From NCBI GenBank assembly GCA_023416745.1, contig JAEZHF010000020.1:1-64000 (forward strand): a stretch of DNA of 64,000 nt, in the 5' to 3' direction. The notes below the pieces were generated by a model. The model was not told the DNA's origin, searched no databases, and saw only the letters and a list, made by a program, of their open reading frames with translations. Both the position numbers and the translations under genes were made by a program. The number at the start of each line of letters is the position of its first letter. The first letter of the stretch is position 1. The DNA comes from Bacillota bacterium. Lineage in GTDB: Bacteria > Bacillota > Clostridia > Christensenellales > SZUA-584. Below are positions 56,586 to 64,000 of the stretch, in pieces.

Positions 56586-56913
56586 CCCCCGCCTGATAAC
56601 AGATATTATAATACGTAATCCCGATCCGGCTGCTAAATGCAGACCGGATTTTTTTATTCAACTAAAAGCCTTCTCCATGGTGCGAAGCATCTTGTTTCAC
56701 ATAATATCCTGAAATCAATGTTGAGCATGCAAAGTCTCGCTCTCTTAACCTGTTTTAAAGTAATTTCTTAAGCAATCGCGTCTGATTTTGTCGGATGCGC
56801 ATTCCTTAAGCTTGTCTCTCATACGCTTTAATACGCGCCAGTGAATAAAACACACCGGCAAAGACATACTTAACTCTGTTTCTAAAAAACGATGCGTATT
56901 AAGGAGTTAACTT
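56586..56913. other. Gene-free stretch before sortase B
   Basis: A 328-base stretch. It holds the terminator at 56624-56656. Base composition is AT-rich. The AAGGAG SD of the next gene is at its right end. No RNA gene or other feature seen. Confidence 0.5.
56624..56656 (+). terminator. Terminator of the lipoprotein gene
   Basis: ATCCGGCTGC (56624-56633), a TAAAT loop, GCAG-A-CCGGAT (56639-56649), then seven T. 39 bases past the stop. Confidence 0.85.
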
Positions 56914-57795
56914 TTGGACAGGTTGTACCACCGCCCGGGCAACCGCGAGGGCGGGGAATTCGTCCGCGCGCAGGACAGACGGGTGCTGCATGCAAAGATC
57001 ATCGTCGTCGCAGCAGCCATACTGCTCGGTATCTCCGTCATACTGATCGGCTCTTTCATCGTGCTGCCTGACATCATATCAGACAGCACCAAACCGCTTG
57101 AACAGGATTTCGCCGCAGAGCTTTACGATACAACGCTGAAAAGTCCCCCGGTAGCAGCCGCCCCCGCAGAAACGGCGCAGCCCGTTTTCGAGCAGCCGGA
57201 GCCGGAGGTTTCAAGCGCACCGGCAATCCGCTTCCCGCGCGACAGCTTTACTGCCGTACTCGACATCAACGAAGACATCGTGGGCCGTGTCAGCATCGAT
57301 GCGCTGGACATCAACTATCTGGTCACGCAGGGCATCGACAACGATTACTATCTGCATATGGGCTACGACCGCAAGAAGAATTCCAGTGGCGCGATATTTC
57401 TGGATTACCGCTGCAACATTGGCCTTGATCCGCTTAACGGGCATTTTATACTTTACGGCCACAACATGAAGAACGGCTCCATGTTCCATAACCTGATGCA
57501 GTACAAGGATGAAAAGTTCTTCTACAACAACCGCATCATCCGGTTCGACACGCTGTACGAGGACTATGAGTGGGATATATTCTCGGCCTATATCACGGAT
57601 ACGAGTTTTTACTTCATTGACACCACGTTTAAAGACGATGCTGACTGGCTGGATTTTCTGCAAACAATACAGGACAAGAGCATATACCCCACCAACTCAC
57701 AGTTGTCCGCTGACGACGTGATTCTGACGCTTTGTACCTGCACCTATGAGTTCGACGACGCACGCTTTGTCATTCACGCCCGGCTTAAGAAGTAA
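56914..57795 (+). CDS. srtB: Class B sortase
   Basis: 293 residues from TTG 56914 with AAGGAG 7 bases upstream. N-terminal anchor helix (IIVVAAAILLGISVILIGSF), a Pro/Glu-rich linker, then the sortase fold: ILYGHNMKNGSMF (catalytic His), LTLCTCTYEF (Cys) and DARFVIHARL (Arg). Anchors surface proteins or pilus subunits to the wall. No sortable substrate with an LPxTG-like tail was seen in the window. Confidence 0.92.
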   Translation: MDRLYHRPGNREGGEFVRAQDRRVLHAKIIVVAAAILLGISVILIGSFIVLPDIISDSTKPLEQDFAAELYDTTLKSPPVAAAPAETAQPVFEQPEPEVSSAPAIRFPRDSFTAVLDINEDIVGRVSIDALDINYLVTQGIDNDYYLHMGYDRKKNSSGAIFLDYRCNIGLDPLNGHFILYGHNMKNGSMFHNLMQYKDEKFFYNNRIIRFDTLYEDYEWDIFSAYITDTSFYFIDTTFKDDADWLDFLQTIQDKSIYPTNSQLSADDVILTLCTCTYEFDDARFVIHARLKK

Positions 57796-57893
57796 TGAAA
57801 AAGAAAGAAATGCAGTTACAGGAAATAAAAAAAGGGTTATAATGACAGTGCACAAGCTAAGAGATATATCTCATCGTCTGGGAGGATCATTGT

Positions 57894-58502
57894 ATGATTA
57901 TGCTTGACCGCACTATGTCGATTGATAAAGACGCTTTGCCCGAAGTGGCAAGGAACCTGAAAATTGAAGACATCCCACAGTTGGTGGGATTACTCAGTTT
58001 AAAAGACGACAACATCAGGTATCAGGCTTATCTTCTCCTTAGTCACCGTTCCATGCTCACAGATGATGTATATCCGTATTGGAATACCTTCCGTGACAAA
58101 TTGCGAAGCGATAATTCTTATCAGAGAAGCATCGGGCTTATGTTGATAGCGGAAAACGCGAAATGGGATACAGAAAACCAAATGGAATACGCCATTGATG
58201 AATACCTTATGCTGCTAAACGATGATAAACCTATCACAGTACGGCAATGTATTCAGTCTTTAAGCAAAATAGTTCCATTTAAGACTGGCATACTCGACAG
58301 AATCGCTGACAGCCTTGTCTCATTCAATCTTATGTCTGTTAAGGAAACAATGCGTAAATCAATATTGCTCGACATATTAAATGTATTGGTTCTTATCCGT
58401 AAGAATCTCCGGACAGATGATATCGATGGTTTTATAATGAACGCTCTGTCCGGTGAAGTGCTGGACAAGAAATCAAAAACGCAAATCGAAGCGCTTTTGT
58501 AA
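57894..58502 (+). CDS. HEAT-like helical repeat protein
   Basis: 202 residues with alternating helices and no membrane segment or signal: IEDIPQLVGLLSLKDDNIRY looks like a HEAT-type repeat start. The gene is AT-richer than its neighbours (roughly two-fifths G+C by eye), which may mean transfer. Function unknown. GGGAGG lies before the ATG. Confidence 0.6.
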   Translation: MIMLDRTMSIDKDALPEVARNLKIEDIPQLVGLLSLKDDNIRYQAYLLLSHRSMLTDDVYPYWNTFRDKLRSDNSYQRSIGLMLIAENAKWDTENQMEYAIDEYLMLLNDDKPITVRQCIQSLSKIVPFKTGILDRIADSLVSFNLMSVKETMRKSILLDILNVLVLIRKNLRTDDIDGFIMNALSGEVLDKKSKTQIEALL

Positions 58503-58542
58503 GGAAGGTTTGTTCATAATACAAAACATTTATTGAAGGAGA

Positions 58543-58577
58543 AAGGCGCCAACCCTTGGGATCGACGCCTTTTTTTC
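58543..58577 (+). terminator. Terminator of the HEAT-like gene
   Basis: AAAGGCG (58543-58549) and CGCCTTT (58567-58573) with a T-rich tail. 40 bases past the stop. Confidence 0.8.
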
Positions 58578-58666
58578 TTTCGCTTTTCCGTTTCTATTTA
58601 AGTCTGATTTAATATGTCTCCATATTATAACGCGCCTATACCGCTCCACTTGTGTTTGCCGCTGAA

Positions 58667-60166
58667 TTACAATTCACGGAAACGCTGCTTCAAGTCCTGA
58701 TACAGCCCCGAGTAGGTCTTGATGATCCTGTTGTACTTCTCCACGTTCTCAGGAATCGGCTGTGTGATCGTCTCCACTTTAAGCATCTTGGCTGCTTCTT
58801 CGATGCTGCCCCACAGCCCCGCGCCCACGCCGGCCACTACCGCTGCGCCGTACGCGCCGCCTTCGGCCGCGCCTGTCAGCGTCTTCACCGGCAGACCCAT
58901 GATGTCCGCCTGGATTTGCCGCCACAAGCGGCTCTTGGACGCGCCGCCCGACGACACGACTTCAGTGGGCTTCATGCCGGGTTTGGCGGACAGTATCAGC
59001 TCGTATATCTCGCGCAGGCCAAATACCACGCCCTCCATCACCGCACGCGCCAGATCGCCGCGTGTGGTCGTGACGGACATGCCGTAGAATACACCTCTGG
59101 CGTACGGGTCGGCATGGGGCGCGCGCTCGCCCGTGAGGTACGGCAGGAATATTACACCGTTAGCGCCCGGCTGACTGGCCTCCGCGCCCGCGTTGATAAG
59201 CTTGAAAGGATCGTCAGCACCATCGTAGAACGTGTTCTTGAACCACTCCATGGAGCCGCCCGACGACAACTGACAGCCAAACGCCTGCCACTTGTTCTTG
59301 TCGTTGTTGCAGAAAAACTGCACCAGGCCGTTCTCGTTGTATCCGAAGCCGTCCAGCGCCATCGAAACGACGCCCGACGTGCCGATGATAAAGCCGATGG
59401 TGCCCTCCTTGACGATGCCCATGCCCGTCGTCTGGATGACCGCATCGCCGCCGCCCGCGTATACGGCAAGGCCTTCGGGCAGGCCTGTCAGCGCCGCCGC
59501 TTCTTTGGTGACATGCCCGGCCAAACCGTCGGACTCCATCACGCTCGGGAACATCGTTTTGTCAAAACCCAGCAAGTCAATGAGCTCAAAGCTGAAGGCG
59601 CGCTTCTCCACGTTAAACAAACCCGTACCGGAACCATCCGATACCTCGGTGCACTTCTCCCCCGTGATCAGGAAGCGGATGTAGTCCTTGGGCATCAGGA
59701 AGTGTTTCATGCGCGCAAAGTTGTCCGGCTCGTTCTTTTTCATCCACAGTATTTTGCCGCCCGTGTAGCCGGTGAGCATCGTGTTGTTGGTGTACGACAG
59801 CAGTCCGTCTAGGCCGCCCGCCGCCGCGATGATCTCCTCACACTCCTTTTCGGTGCGCTGGTCGTTCCAGAGTATCGCGGGCCGTATCACGTTGTCGTCC
59901 CCGTCCAGAGCCACCAGGCCGTGCATCTGGCCGGAAAACGACAATCCGGCGATGTCTGCCGCCGCCACGCCGCTTTGCTCCACAGCCGCCTTCATGGCGC
60001 CGCAGGTGCCTTCCCACCAATCTGCCGGGTTCTGCTCCGACCAGCCCTCATGAGGGTTGCTGAGCGAATAGGTTCTCGTCTGGGACGCGGCGACATGGCC
60101 GTCCTCACCCACCAGAATGCATTTGACGCCGGACGTGCCCACGTCGATACCAGCTACATATCTCAT
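58667..60166 (-). CDS. xylB: Xylulokinase
   Basis: 499 residues, normal length. FGGY motifs: N-terminal GIDVGTSGVKCILVGEDG, SFSGQMHGLVALD, and late FGLREIYELILSAKP and SSGGASKSRLWRQIQADIMG. Phosphorylates D-xylulose to the 5-phosphate. Length, the SGQMHGLV stretch and the C-terminal block fit XylB better than GlpK. No xylose isomerase gene is next to it. Confidence 0.9.
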   Translation of the reverse strand: MRYVAGIDVGTSGVKCILVGEDGHVAASQTRTYSLSNPHEGWSEQNPADWWEGTCGAMKAAVEQSGVAAADIAGLSFSGQMHGLVALDGDDNVIRPAILWNDQRTEKECEEIIAAAGGLDGLLSYTNNTMLTGYTGGKILWMKKNEPDNFARMKHFLMPKDYIRFLITGEKCTEVSDGSGTGLFNVEKRAFSFELIDLLGFDKTMFPSVMESDGLAGHVTKEAAALTGLPEGLAVYAGGGDAVIQTTGMGIVKEGTIGFIIGTSGVVSMALDGFGYNENGLVQFFCNNDKNKWQAFGCQLSSGGSMEWFKNTFYDGADDPFKLINAGAEASQPGANGVIFLPYLTGERAPHADPYARGVFYGMSVTTTRGDLARAVMEGVVFGLREIYELILSAKPGMKPTEVVSSGGASKSRLWRQIQADIMGLPVKTLTGAAEGGAYGAAVVAGVGAGLWGSIEEAAKMLKVETITQPIPENVEKYNRIIKTYSGLYQDLKQRFREL

Positions 60167-60449
60167 ATTAAAAGCTCCTTGTTTTTTGGAATTGAAATCA
60201 GAATGGCATCCTATTGTTTAATTATAGAGAATCAACCGCAGGTGCGCAAGTGCGCGATCATTCAATATATTGACTTGAATTACTATATAGATGACACATT
60301 TTTGTCCCGCCGCGGGCAACTGCAGTATTTCTGCACCCGCTACAACTGAATTGTGAACATTTTTAGATTCACTTGCAATTGATATGTATGTGACTGTATA
60401 ATATTGGCTATCATAGATATGACTCTATAATCTGACTTTGAGGTAACTG

Positions 60450-62096
60450 ATGTCCAAGATATACGCAACCGTATCCATGTTGTTGATCATATTACTGCTG
60501 GCGGGCTGTTCCGCGGCGCCCGTCGATTCTCAGGCCACAGTACCGCCCGGCAATGAGCCCGTCGTATCCGCCGAACCGGCGTCTTCCGATAACTCCGATG
60601 GCACACCGGCGGATGATCCCGCTATGACACCTGTCCCGACCACCCGCCCGGACGACGAACCCACGCCCACGCTGGAGCCGGAGCCCACGGCAACGCCCAT
60701 TCCGCAGGCCTCCGTTGTACCCGCCGGTATCGTCAAGAACAGCGGCGTCATGATCGGTGACGACGTGGCTTTCCGTACTGCGCCCACCACCGATTCCGAT
60801 ATCATCACTCGGCTCAAATACGGCACCTACGTTCATGTGCTCAAGACCAACGTGGACGCGCAGTGGCATCAGGTGAAATACGACGGCAAAACGGGCTATG
60901 TCAACCGCATCTTCGTCAGTCTGGACGCGTCAATCGATGGTTATCAGCCCAGCTACGTGGCCACCATCGTCAACTGCGACGAGGACGTAAACGTCCGAAG
61001 CGGACCCAACGCCGACTCGGAGCTGCTGGGCACCGCCAAAAAGGGTTCAGAGCTCACCATCGTTCCGCAGGACACGCTCACCGAGGGCTGGTATCAGGTG
61101 GACTACAAGGGGCAGACGGCGTACGTATATGCCAAGTACCTCGACATCGCGGCCAAGGTGGGCGATACGCAGCTCTCCAGCCTCAAGGTTTCGGGCGGCA
61201 CGCTGTACCCGTCGTTCACCCCGGATGATTACGGCTATGTGGTTAAGGCCTCGTCCAAAAGCGTTACCATCACCGCTAAAGCCAACGACGGCGTGAAGGT
61301 GGACGTGGGCGATACCGGCAAGAGCAAAGCAACGTTTGACATCCCCTCCGCGGGTATGAAGACGGTGCGCATATCGGTGGGCGGCAAGATACGCTACAGC
61401 GTCTACATTTCGCGCAACGTACTGACCGTGGGCACGTGGAACATCAAGCGCGGCAACGGCCAGCTGCTCCGTCAGGGCCGGTTGGTATATGACCAGCAGC
61501 CCGACATCATGGGCATACAGGAGGCCTTCCAGAACCTTGACGCCAGCGATATCGTGGACAACCTCGCGAGCTTGAAGACGCGCGGCATGTCCTACAACGT
61601 GCTCTCCCCCACCATCAATACGAGCGGCGGCGAGTTCGGCAACGGCCTTATCTCCCGCTATAAGCTGCGCGACATCGAGACGTTCAAGTTGGACAGCGGC
61701 AGCTACGAGAAGCGCCTGCTGCAAAAGGCGGTGGTCACGATAGGCGACAACAAGGTGTCCATCTACAACACGCACTTCACCTACAACACGGCGTCCATTC
61801 GCGCCAAACAGTTCAAGCAGGTGAAAAAGATCATGGACGACGACCCTAACAAGTACAAGATACTGACGGGCGATTTCAACGCGGCGTACAAGGAGTTCTC
61901 CGCGGTTTTTGGGAAGGGGTACACCATCGTCAACTCGCCGGACACCAAATACTACGATTACGAGCGCAACGAGATCAACTACAACGAGATCGACAACATC
62001 ATCGTGACCAGCAACATCAAAGTGATCAACTCGCGCATCGTCGTCACTAAGTTCTCGGACCACTGCCCCGTGTTCGCATACCTCACGCTGGAATAA
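60450..62096 (+). CDS. Lipoprotein with SH3, cadherin-like and endonuclease/phosphatase domains
   Basis: 548 residues. Lipobox LLLAGC near 20, a Pro/Thr linker, two bacterial SH3-type domains at about 95-160 and 168-240 (both with NVRSGPN-like VNVRSGPNADSELLG in the second), a cadherin-like beta-sandwich at about 245-325 and a C-terminal EEP (endonuclease/exonuclease/phosphatase) domain: VGTWNIKRGNG (Asn), IMGIQEAFQ (Glu), LTGDFNAAY (Asp, Asn), FSDHCPVFAY (Asp, His). Cell-surface nuclease or phosphodiesterase is likely. The 283 bases upstream hold a -10-like TATAAT and no gene. Confidence 0.85.
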   Translation: MSKIYATVSMLLIILLLAGCSAAPVDSQATVPPGNEPVVSAEPASSDNSDGTPADDPAMTPVPTTRPDDEPTPTLEPEPTATPIPQASVVPAGIVKNSGVMIGDDVAFRTAPTTDSDIITRLKYGTYVHVLKTNVDAQWHQVKYDGKTGYVNRIFVSLDASIDGYQPSYVATIVNCDEDVNVRSGPNADSELLGTAKKGSELTIVPQDTLTEGWYQVDYKGQTAYVYAKYLDIAAKVGDTQLSSLKVSGGTLYPSFTPDDYGYVVKASSKSVTITAKANDGVKVDVGDTGKSKATFDIPSAGMKTVRISVGGKIRYSVYISRNVLTVGTWNIKRGNGQLLRQGRLVYDQQPDIMGIQEAFQNLDASDIVDNLASLKTRGMSYNVLSPTINTSGGEFGNGLISRYKLRDIETFKLDSGSYEKRLLQKAVVTIGDNKVSIYNTHFTYNTASIRAKQFKQVKKIMDDDPNKYKILTGDFNAAYKEFSAVFGKGYTIVNSPDTKYYDYERNEINYNEIDNIIVTSNIKVINSRIVVTKFSDHCPVFAYLTLE

Positions 62097-62112
62097 CTTA
62101 TTTCAGGAATAT

Positions 62113-62137
62113 AAAAGCCCTCATCGCGAGGGCTTTT
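62113..62137 (+). terminator. Terminator of the lipoprotein gene
   Basis: AAAAGCCCTC (62113-62122), ATCGC, GAGGGCTTTT (62128-62137). Perfect 10-bp stem; works for both strands. Confidence 0.9.
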
Positions 62138-62164
62138 GTATGTAACCGCTAAGTCATTTCCAGT

Positions 62165-62272
62165 CTATTCTTCCTTTTCGGCGATTGTCTCGGTGCATCC
62201 TTCTGAAAATTCAGCGGAGCACACGCTTTCATCAACGACGATTTCGTCGTTAGCTGTTTTCTTTTCGTCCAT
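62165..62272 (-). CDS. Short acidic protein, 35 residues, unknown
   Basis: An ATG at 62272 with GGAAGGAGCGAG upstream opens 35 codons to TAG at 62165. The peptide starts MDEKKTANDEIVVDES, has about one-third Asp/Glu, and two Cys eight residues apart (VCSAEFSEGCTE). No RiPP maturation enzyme is beside it. It is between two terminators, so it would be its own transcription unit. Not matched to a family. Confidence 0.45.
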   Translation of the reverse strand: MDEKKTANDEIVVDESVCSAEFSEGCTETIAEKEE

Positions 62273-62486
62273 GTCACTCGCTCCTTCCGTAGTCTTGTTG
62301 TAGATTGATTATATCACATTCCGGCTAAAAGATAAATAGAAACTGCTTTGGTCTGCTGTTTCTGCTGTCGTCAGTTCCTAGTCCGGCAACCATACCGCAA
62401 ACCATGCCAAATAGTATTGACTGGCGTCCGCGAATATGTGCGTGCTGTGGTCGCGAGCCAATCATTTTCTAGCAGATACAAGCAAC

Positions 62487-62512
62487 GAAAAAAGCCCTCT
62501 CTCAAGGGCTTT
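62487..62512 (-). terminator. Terminator downstream of the tRNA genes
   Basis: AAAGCCCT (62491-62498) pairs with AGGGCTTT (62505-62512); on the minus strand TTTTTTCG follows. Just past the 3' end of the first tRNA. Confidence 0.8.
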
Positions 62513-62516
62513 CAGG

Positions 62517-62593
62517 TGGTAGCGGCGACAAGATTCGAACTTGTGACACCCCGGGTATGAACCGAGTGCTCTGGCCAACTGAGCTACGCCGCC
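62517..62593 (-). tRNA. tRNA-Met (CAT), elongator-like
   Basis: 77 bases including encoded CCA. Acceptor GGCGGCG pairs with CGCCGCT-type 3' arm; anticodon stem CTCGG/CCGGG encloses TT-CAT-AC; T-loop TTCGAAT. The first base pair is G-C... unlike the C-A of the initiator. Could be tRNA-Ile(CAT) with lysidine; the sequence cannot settle this. Confidence 0.9.
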
Positions 62594-62640
62594 ACATGCA
62601 TAACCCGATTGAAAAGTTATCCAATCGGGTTATGACTAAT

Positions 62641-62717
<77 letters not shown>

Positions 62718-62735
62718 TCAACGAGTGCAAATGAT

Positions 62736-62764
62736 ATTCTATATCATATTAACTGTCGCGTCAA
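62736..62764 (-). promoter_or_regulatory. Promoter of the tRNA-Met pair
   Basis: TTGACG (62764-62759) and TAGAAT (62741-62736) are 17 bases apart on the minus strand, 19 bases before the first tRNA base. Confidence 0.65.
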
Positions 62765-62799
62765 CTGTTTTGTGAAAAAACTATGAACTAATGTTTGGA

Positions 62800-63414
62800 T
62801 CATTGTGGATAGAAATATACGCAAGCGGCGTGGTACGGCCGCTTCTGATGCCATACCTTTTCGAACGCCAGCTCATGCTCCTCGCCATTTGTCGCAATAA
62901 AAACCGTTTTTTTCTCGTCGTCGTAGCCGGTAACAGCCATCCAGTGCCATGTAAAATCGTCCAGCTCTTTAGCTGGGTTGCGCAGTATCAGCAACGCCGG
63001 CAGATAGCCTTCATCCACCGCTTTTTTGATATACGCGAACGCCACACCGACACTATAACCGGAAGAAACTCTCACGGCGGTGATGCCGACGCCCATCGTT
63101 TTTGCGAACTCCACCGTGCTGGTCGCAAAAAACCTGGCATCCGTCAGTCCCTGCAAACCCGGCTTCACGTATTCGCGGACCGCGCCCATGAAGGCTGTGA
63201 AATCGTCCCTTTTTGCAGGAGACTCATACGGATAAACCGCCCGGCATTTCTCCGAAAAAACCAAGGCCATATACATGAGTATGAGGGCGGCTGTTGTGGG
63301 CCCACAGCCGGATATGCTGTGGCTGAGCTTCCTGAACCATTTTTGGTCTCCGGCGATAACGCCCTCTTTGCCGTCGTCTATCGTTATAATTTTCTTATCA
63401 ATCGTGTTTATCAT
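62800..63414 (-). CDS. C39-like cysteine peptidase
   Basis: 204 residues, no signal peptide. Catalytic Cys in ISGCGPTTAALILMY, His in DFTWHWMAVTGYDDEKK and Asn in FIATNGEEHELAF fit a C39-like fold. Substrate unknown. Confidence 0.75.
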   Translation of the reverse strand: MINTIDKKIITIDDGKEGVIAGDQKWFRKLSHSISGCGPTTAALILMYMALVFSEKCRAVYPYESPAKRDDFTAFMGAVREYVKPGLQGLTDARFFATSTVEFAKTMGVGITAVRVSSGYSVGVAFAYIKKAVDEGYLPALLILRNPAKELDDFTWHWMAVTGYDDEKKTVFIATNGEEHELAFEKVWHQKRPYHAACVYFYPQ

Positions 63415-63543
63415 AATCGTTCCTTTTCGCTGCCGGTGTATTATATCACATCACGCAGCCGCTGTAAAAAGAAGTTGTTATGGACGAAGCAACGGCCTTA
63501 TGCTAGTATAAAGCAACATATTTTTTTATATGAGAGGGAACCG

Positions 63544-64000
63544 ATGGAATTCCGTAAAAGCTATACTCTGTCACTTGAGGACTACCTGCATTACAACCAT
63601 TTCTCTCACCGCAAGCAGCTCATCATGATGCCGGCGCTGTTTCTGGTGCTGATGCTGGCAGTTTGCATATTTATCGTATTTGCCGACCGTACGCCAAACT
63701 TCGTCACATTGATCATCATCGTATTGCTGATCGTGCTGTTTGCCGGTCTTATCGCTCTCTCCAACATACTGGCGCTCAATCATCAAGCCAGGCGGCAGTA
63801 CCGCTCCAGCCACACTCTTAAATCCGAGTTTGAGCTGGTGATAGACAAAGACGGCGTCCGAGAATCCAGTTCCTCCGGTGCGTCCAACGCCAAATGGGAT
63901 CAGGTCAAATTTGCGGTGGAGTCGAAGAAAGCGGTCTTCATCCACATGTCGATGCTGCAAGCTTTTGTGATACCCAAACGGCTGCTGAACCCAAAGGAAG
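63544..64000 (+). CDS. YcxB-like membrane protein (partial, runs off the window)
   Basis: From ATG 63544 (GAGAGGGAA upstream) the frame is open to the end, 152 residues. Two hydrophobic helices (MMPALFLVLMLAVCIFIVF and LIIIVLLIVLFAGLIALSNI) follow a short N-terminal part, then LVIDKDGVRESSSSGASNAKW as in YcxB-like proteins. C-terminus is missing. Confidence 0.75.
   Translation, partial: MEFRKSYTLSLEDYLHYNHFSHRKQLIMMPALFLVLMLAVCIFIVFADRTPNFVTLIIIVLLIVLFAGLIALSNILALNHQARRQYRSSHTLKSEFELVIDKDGVRESSSSGASNAKWDQVKFAVESKKAVFIHMSMLQAFVIPKRLLNPKE

Overview
The window looks like a chromosomal segment of a Gram-positive, low-to-mid G+C member of the Clostridia. Evidence for this is the HPr kinase, the DacF-type carboxypeptidases, a SleB-type wall hydrolase, a class B sortase, a zinc-type L33, an L10-leader-like element and SD sequences of the AGGAGG type. 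TTG and GTG starts are common. Family-level placement (for example a Christensenella-like lineage) is a guess and was not tested. The first 1.8 kb is AT-rich and accessory: the end of an insertion sequence, a type II restriction-enzyme remnant cut off by it, a two-domain protein of unknown function and a frameshifted small SANT-like gene.

From 2 to 18 kb are a large zinc-ribbon/TPR/beta-sandwich membrane protein, two tandem D-Ala-D-Ala carboxypeptidases, and a DeoR-type regulator with two sugar-alcohol dehydrogenases. A divergent operon follows with a HAD phosphatase, HPr kinase (hprK), ROK glucokinase and a solute-binding-like protein. Next come a SleB-like hydrolase, a flavodoxin, a TetR regulator and a histidine phosphatase. 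Between them, a perfect 9-bp inverted repeat sits between the two divergent promoters at 10.6 kb.

From 18.4 to 24.8 kb is a full F-type ATP synthase operon (atpI-B-E-F-[H'A]-G-D-C), with one striking departure. There is no separate delta gene. Instead the C-terminal half of delta is fused to the N-terminus of alpha, and the N-terminal half of delta is absent. This is the most unusual thing in the window. Upstream lie a DUF2156 protein and a GNAT enzyme, then a ferredoxin divergent from a Crp/Fnr regulator with an FNR-like palindrome between them, and a lone argJ.

From 30 to 45 kb is a mixed metabolic and envelope region: two DUF4203-like membrane proteins, a LysM protein, an iron alcohol dehydrogenase, an apgM-type phosphoglycerate mutase coupled to a DUF362 protein, a Gfo/Idh/MocA oxidoreductase, a SanA/YdcF protein, a J-domain protein coupled to a DUF5685 protein, a polar amino-acid ABC transporter, and an inositol-phosphatase-like protein that has lost its metal site.

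From 45.7 to 49.5 kb is the rpmG-secE-nusG-rplK-rplA-[L10 leader]-rplJ-rplL cluster. It ends in a terminator, and rpoB does not follow. The rest holds a GNAT, an O6-alkylguanine methyltransferase and a ZupT-like transporter. Then comes a compact type IV pilus-like cluster with a PilT-type ATPase, PilC and four pilin-like proteins but no PilB, followed by a transglutaminase lipoprotein and sortase B. A xylulokinase, an SH3/cadherin-like/EEP-nuclease lipoprotein, a 35-residue acidic small gene, two tRNA-Met genes, a C39-like protease and a partial YcxB-like protein complete the window.
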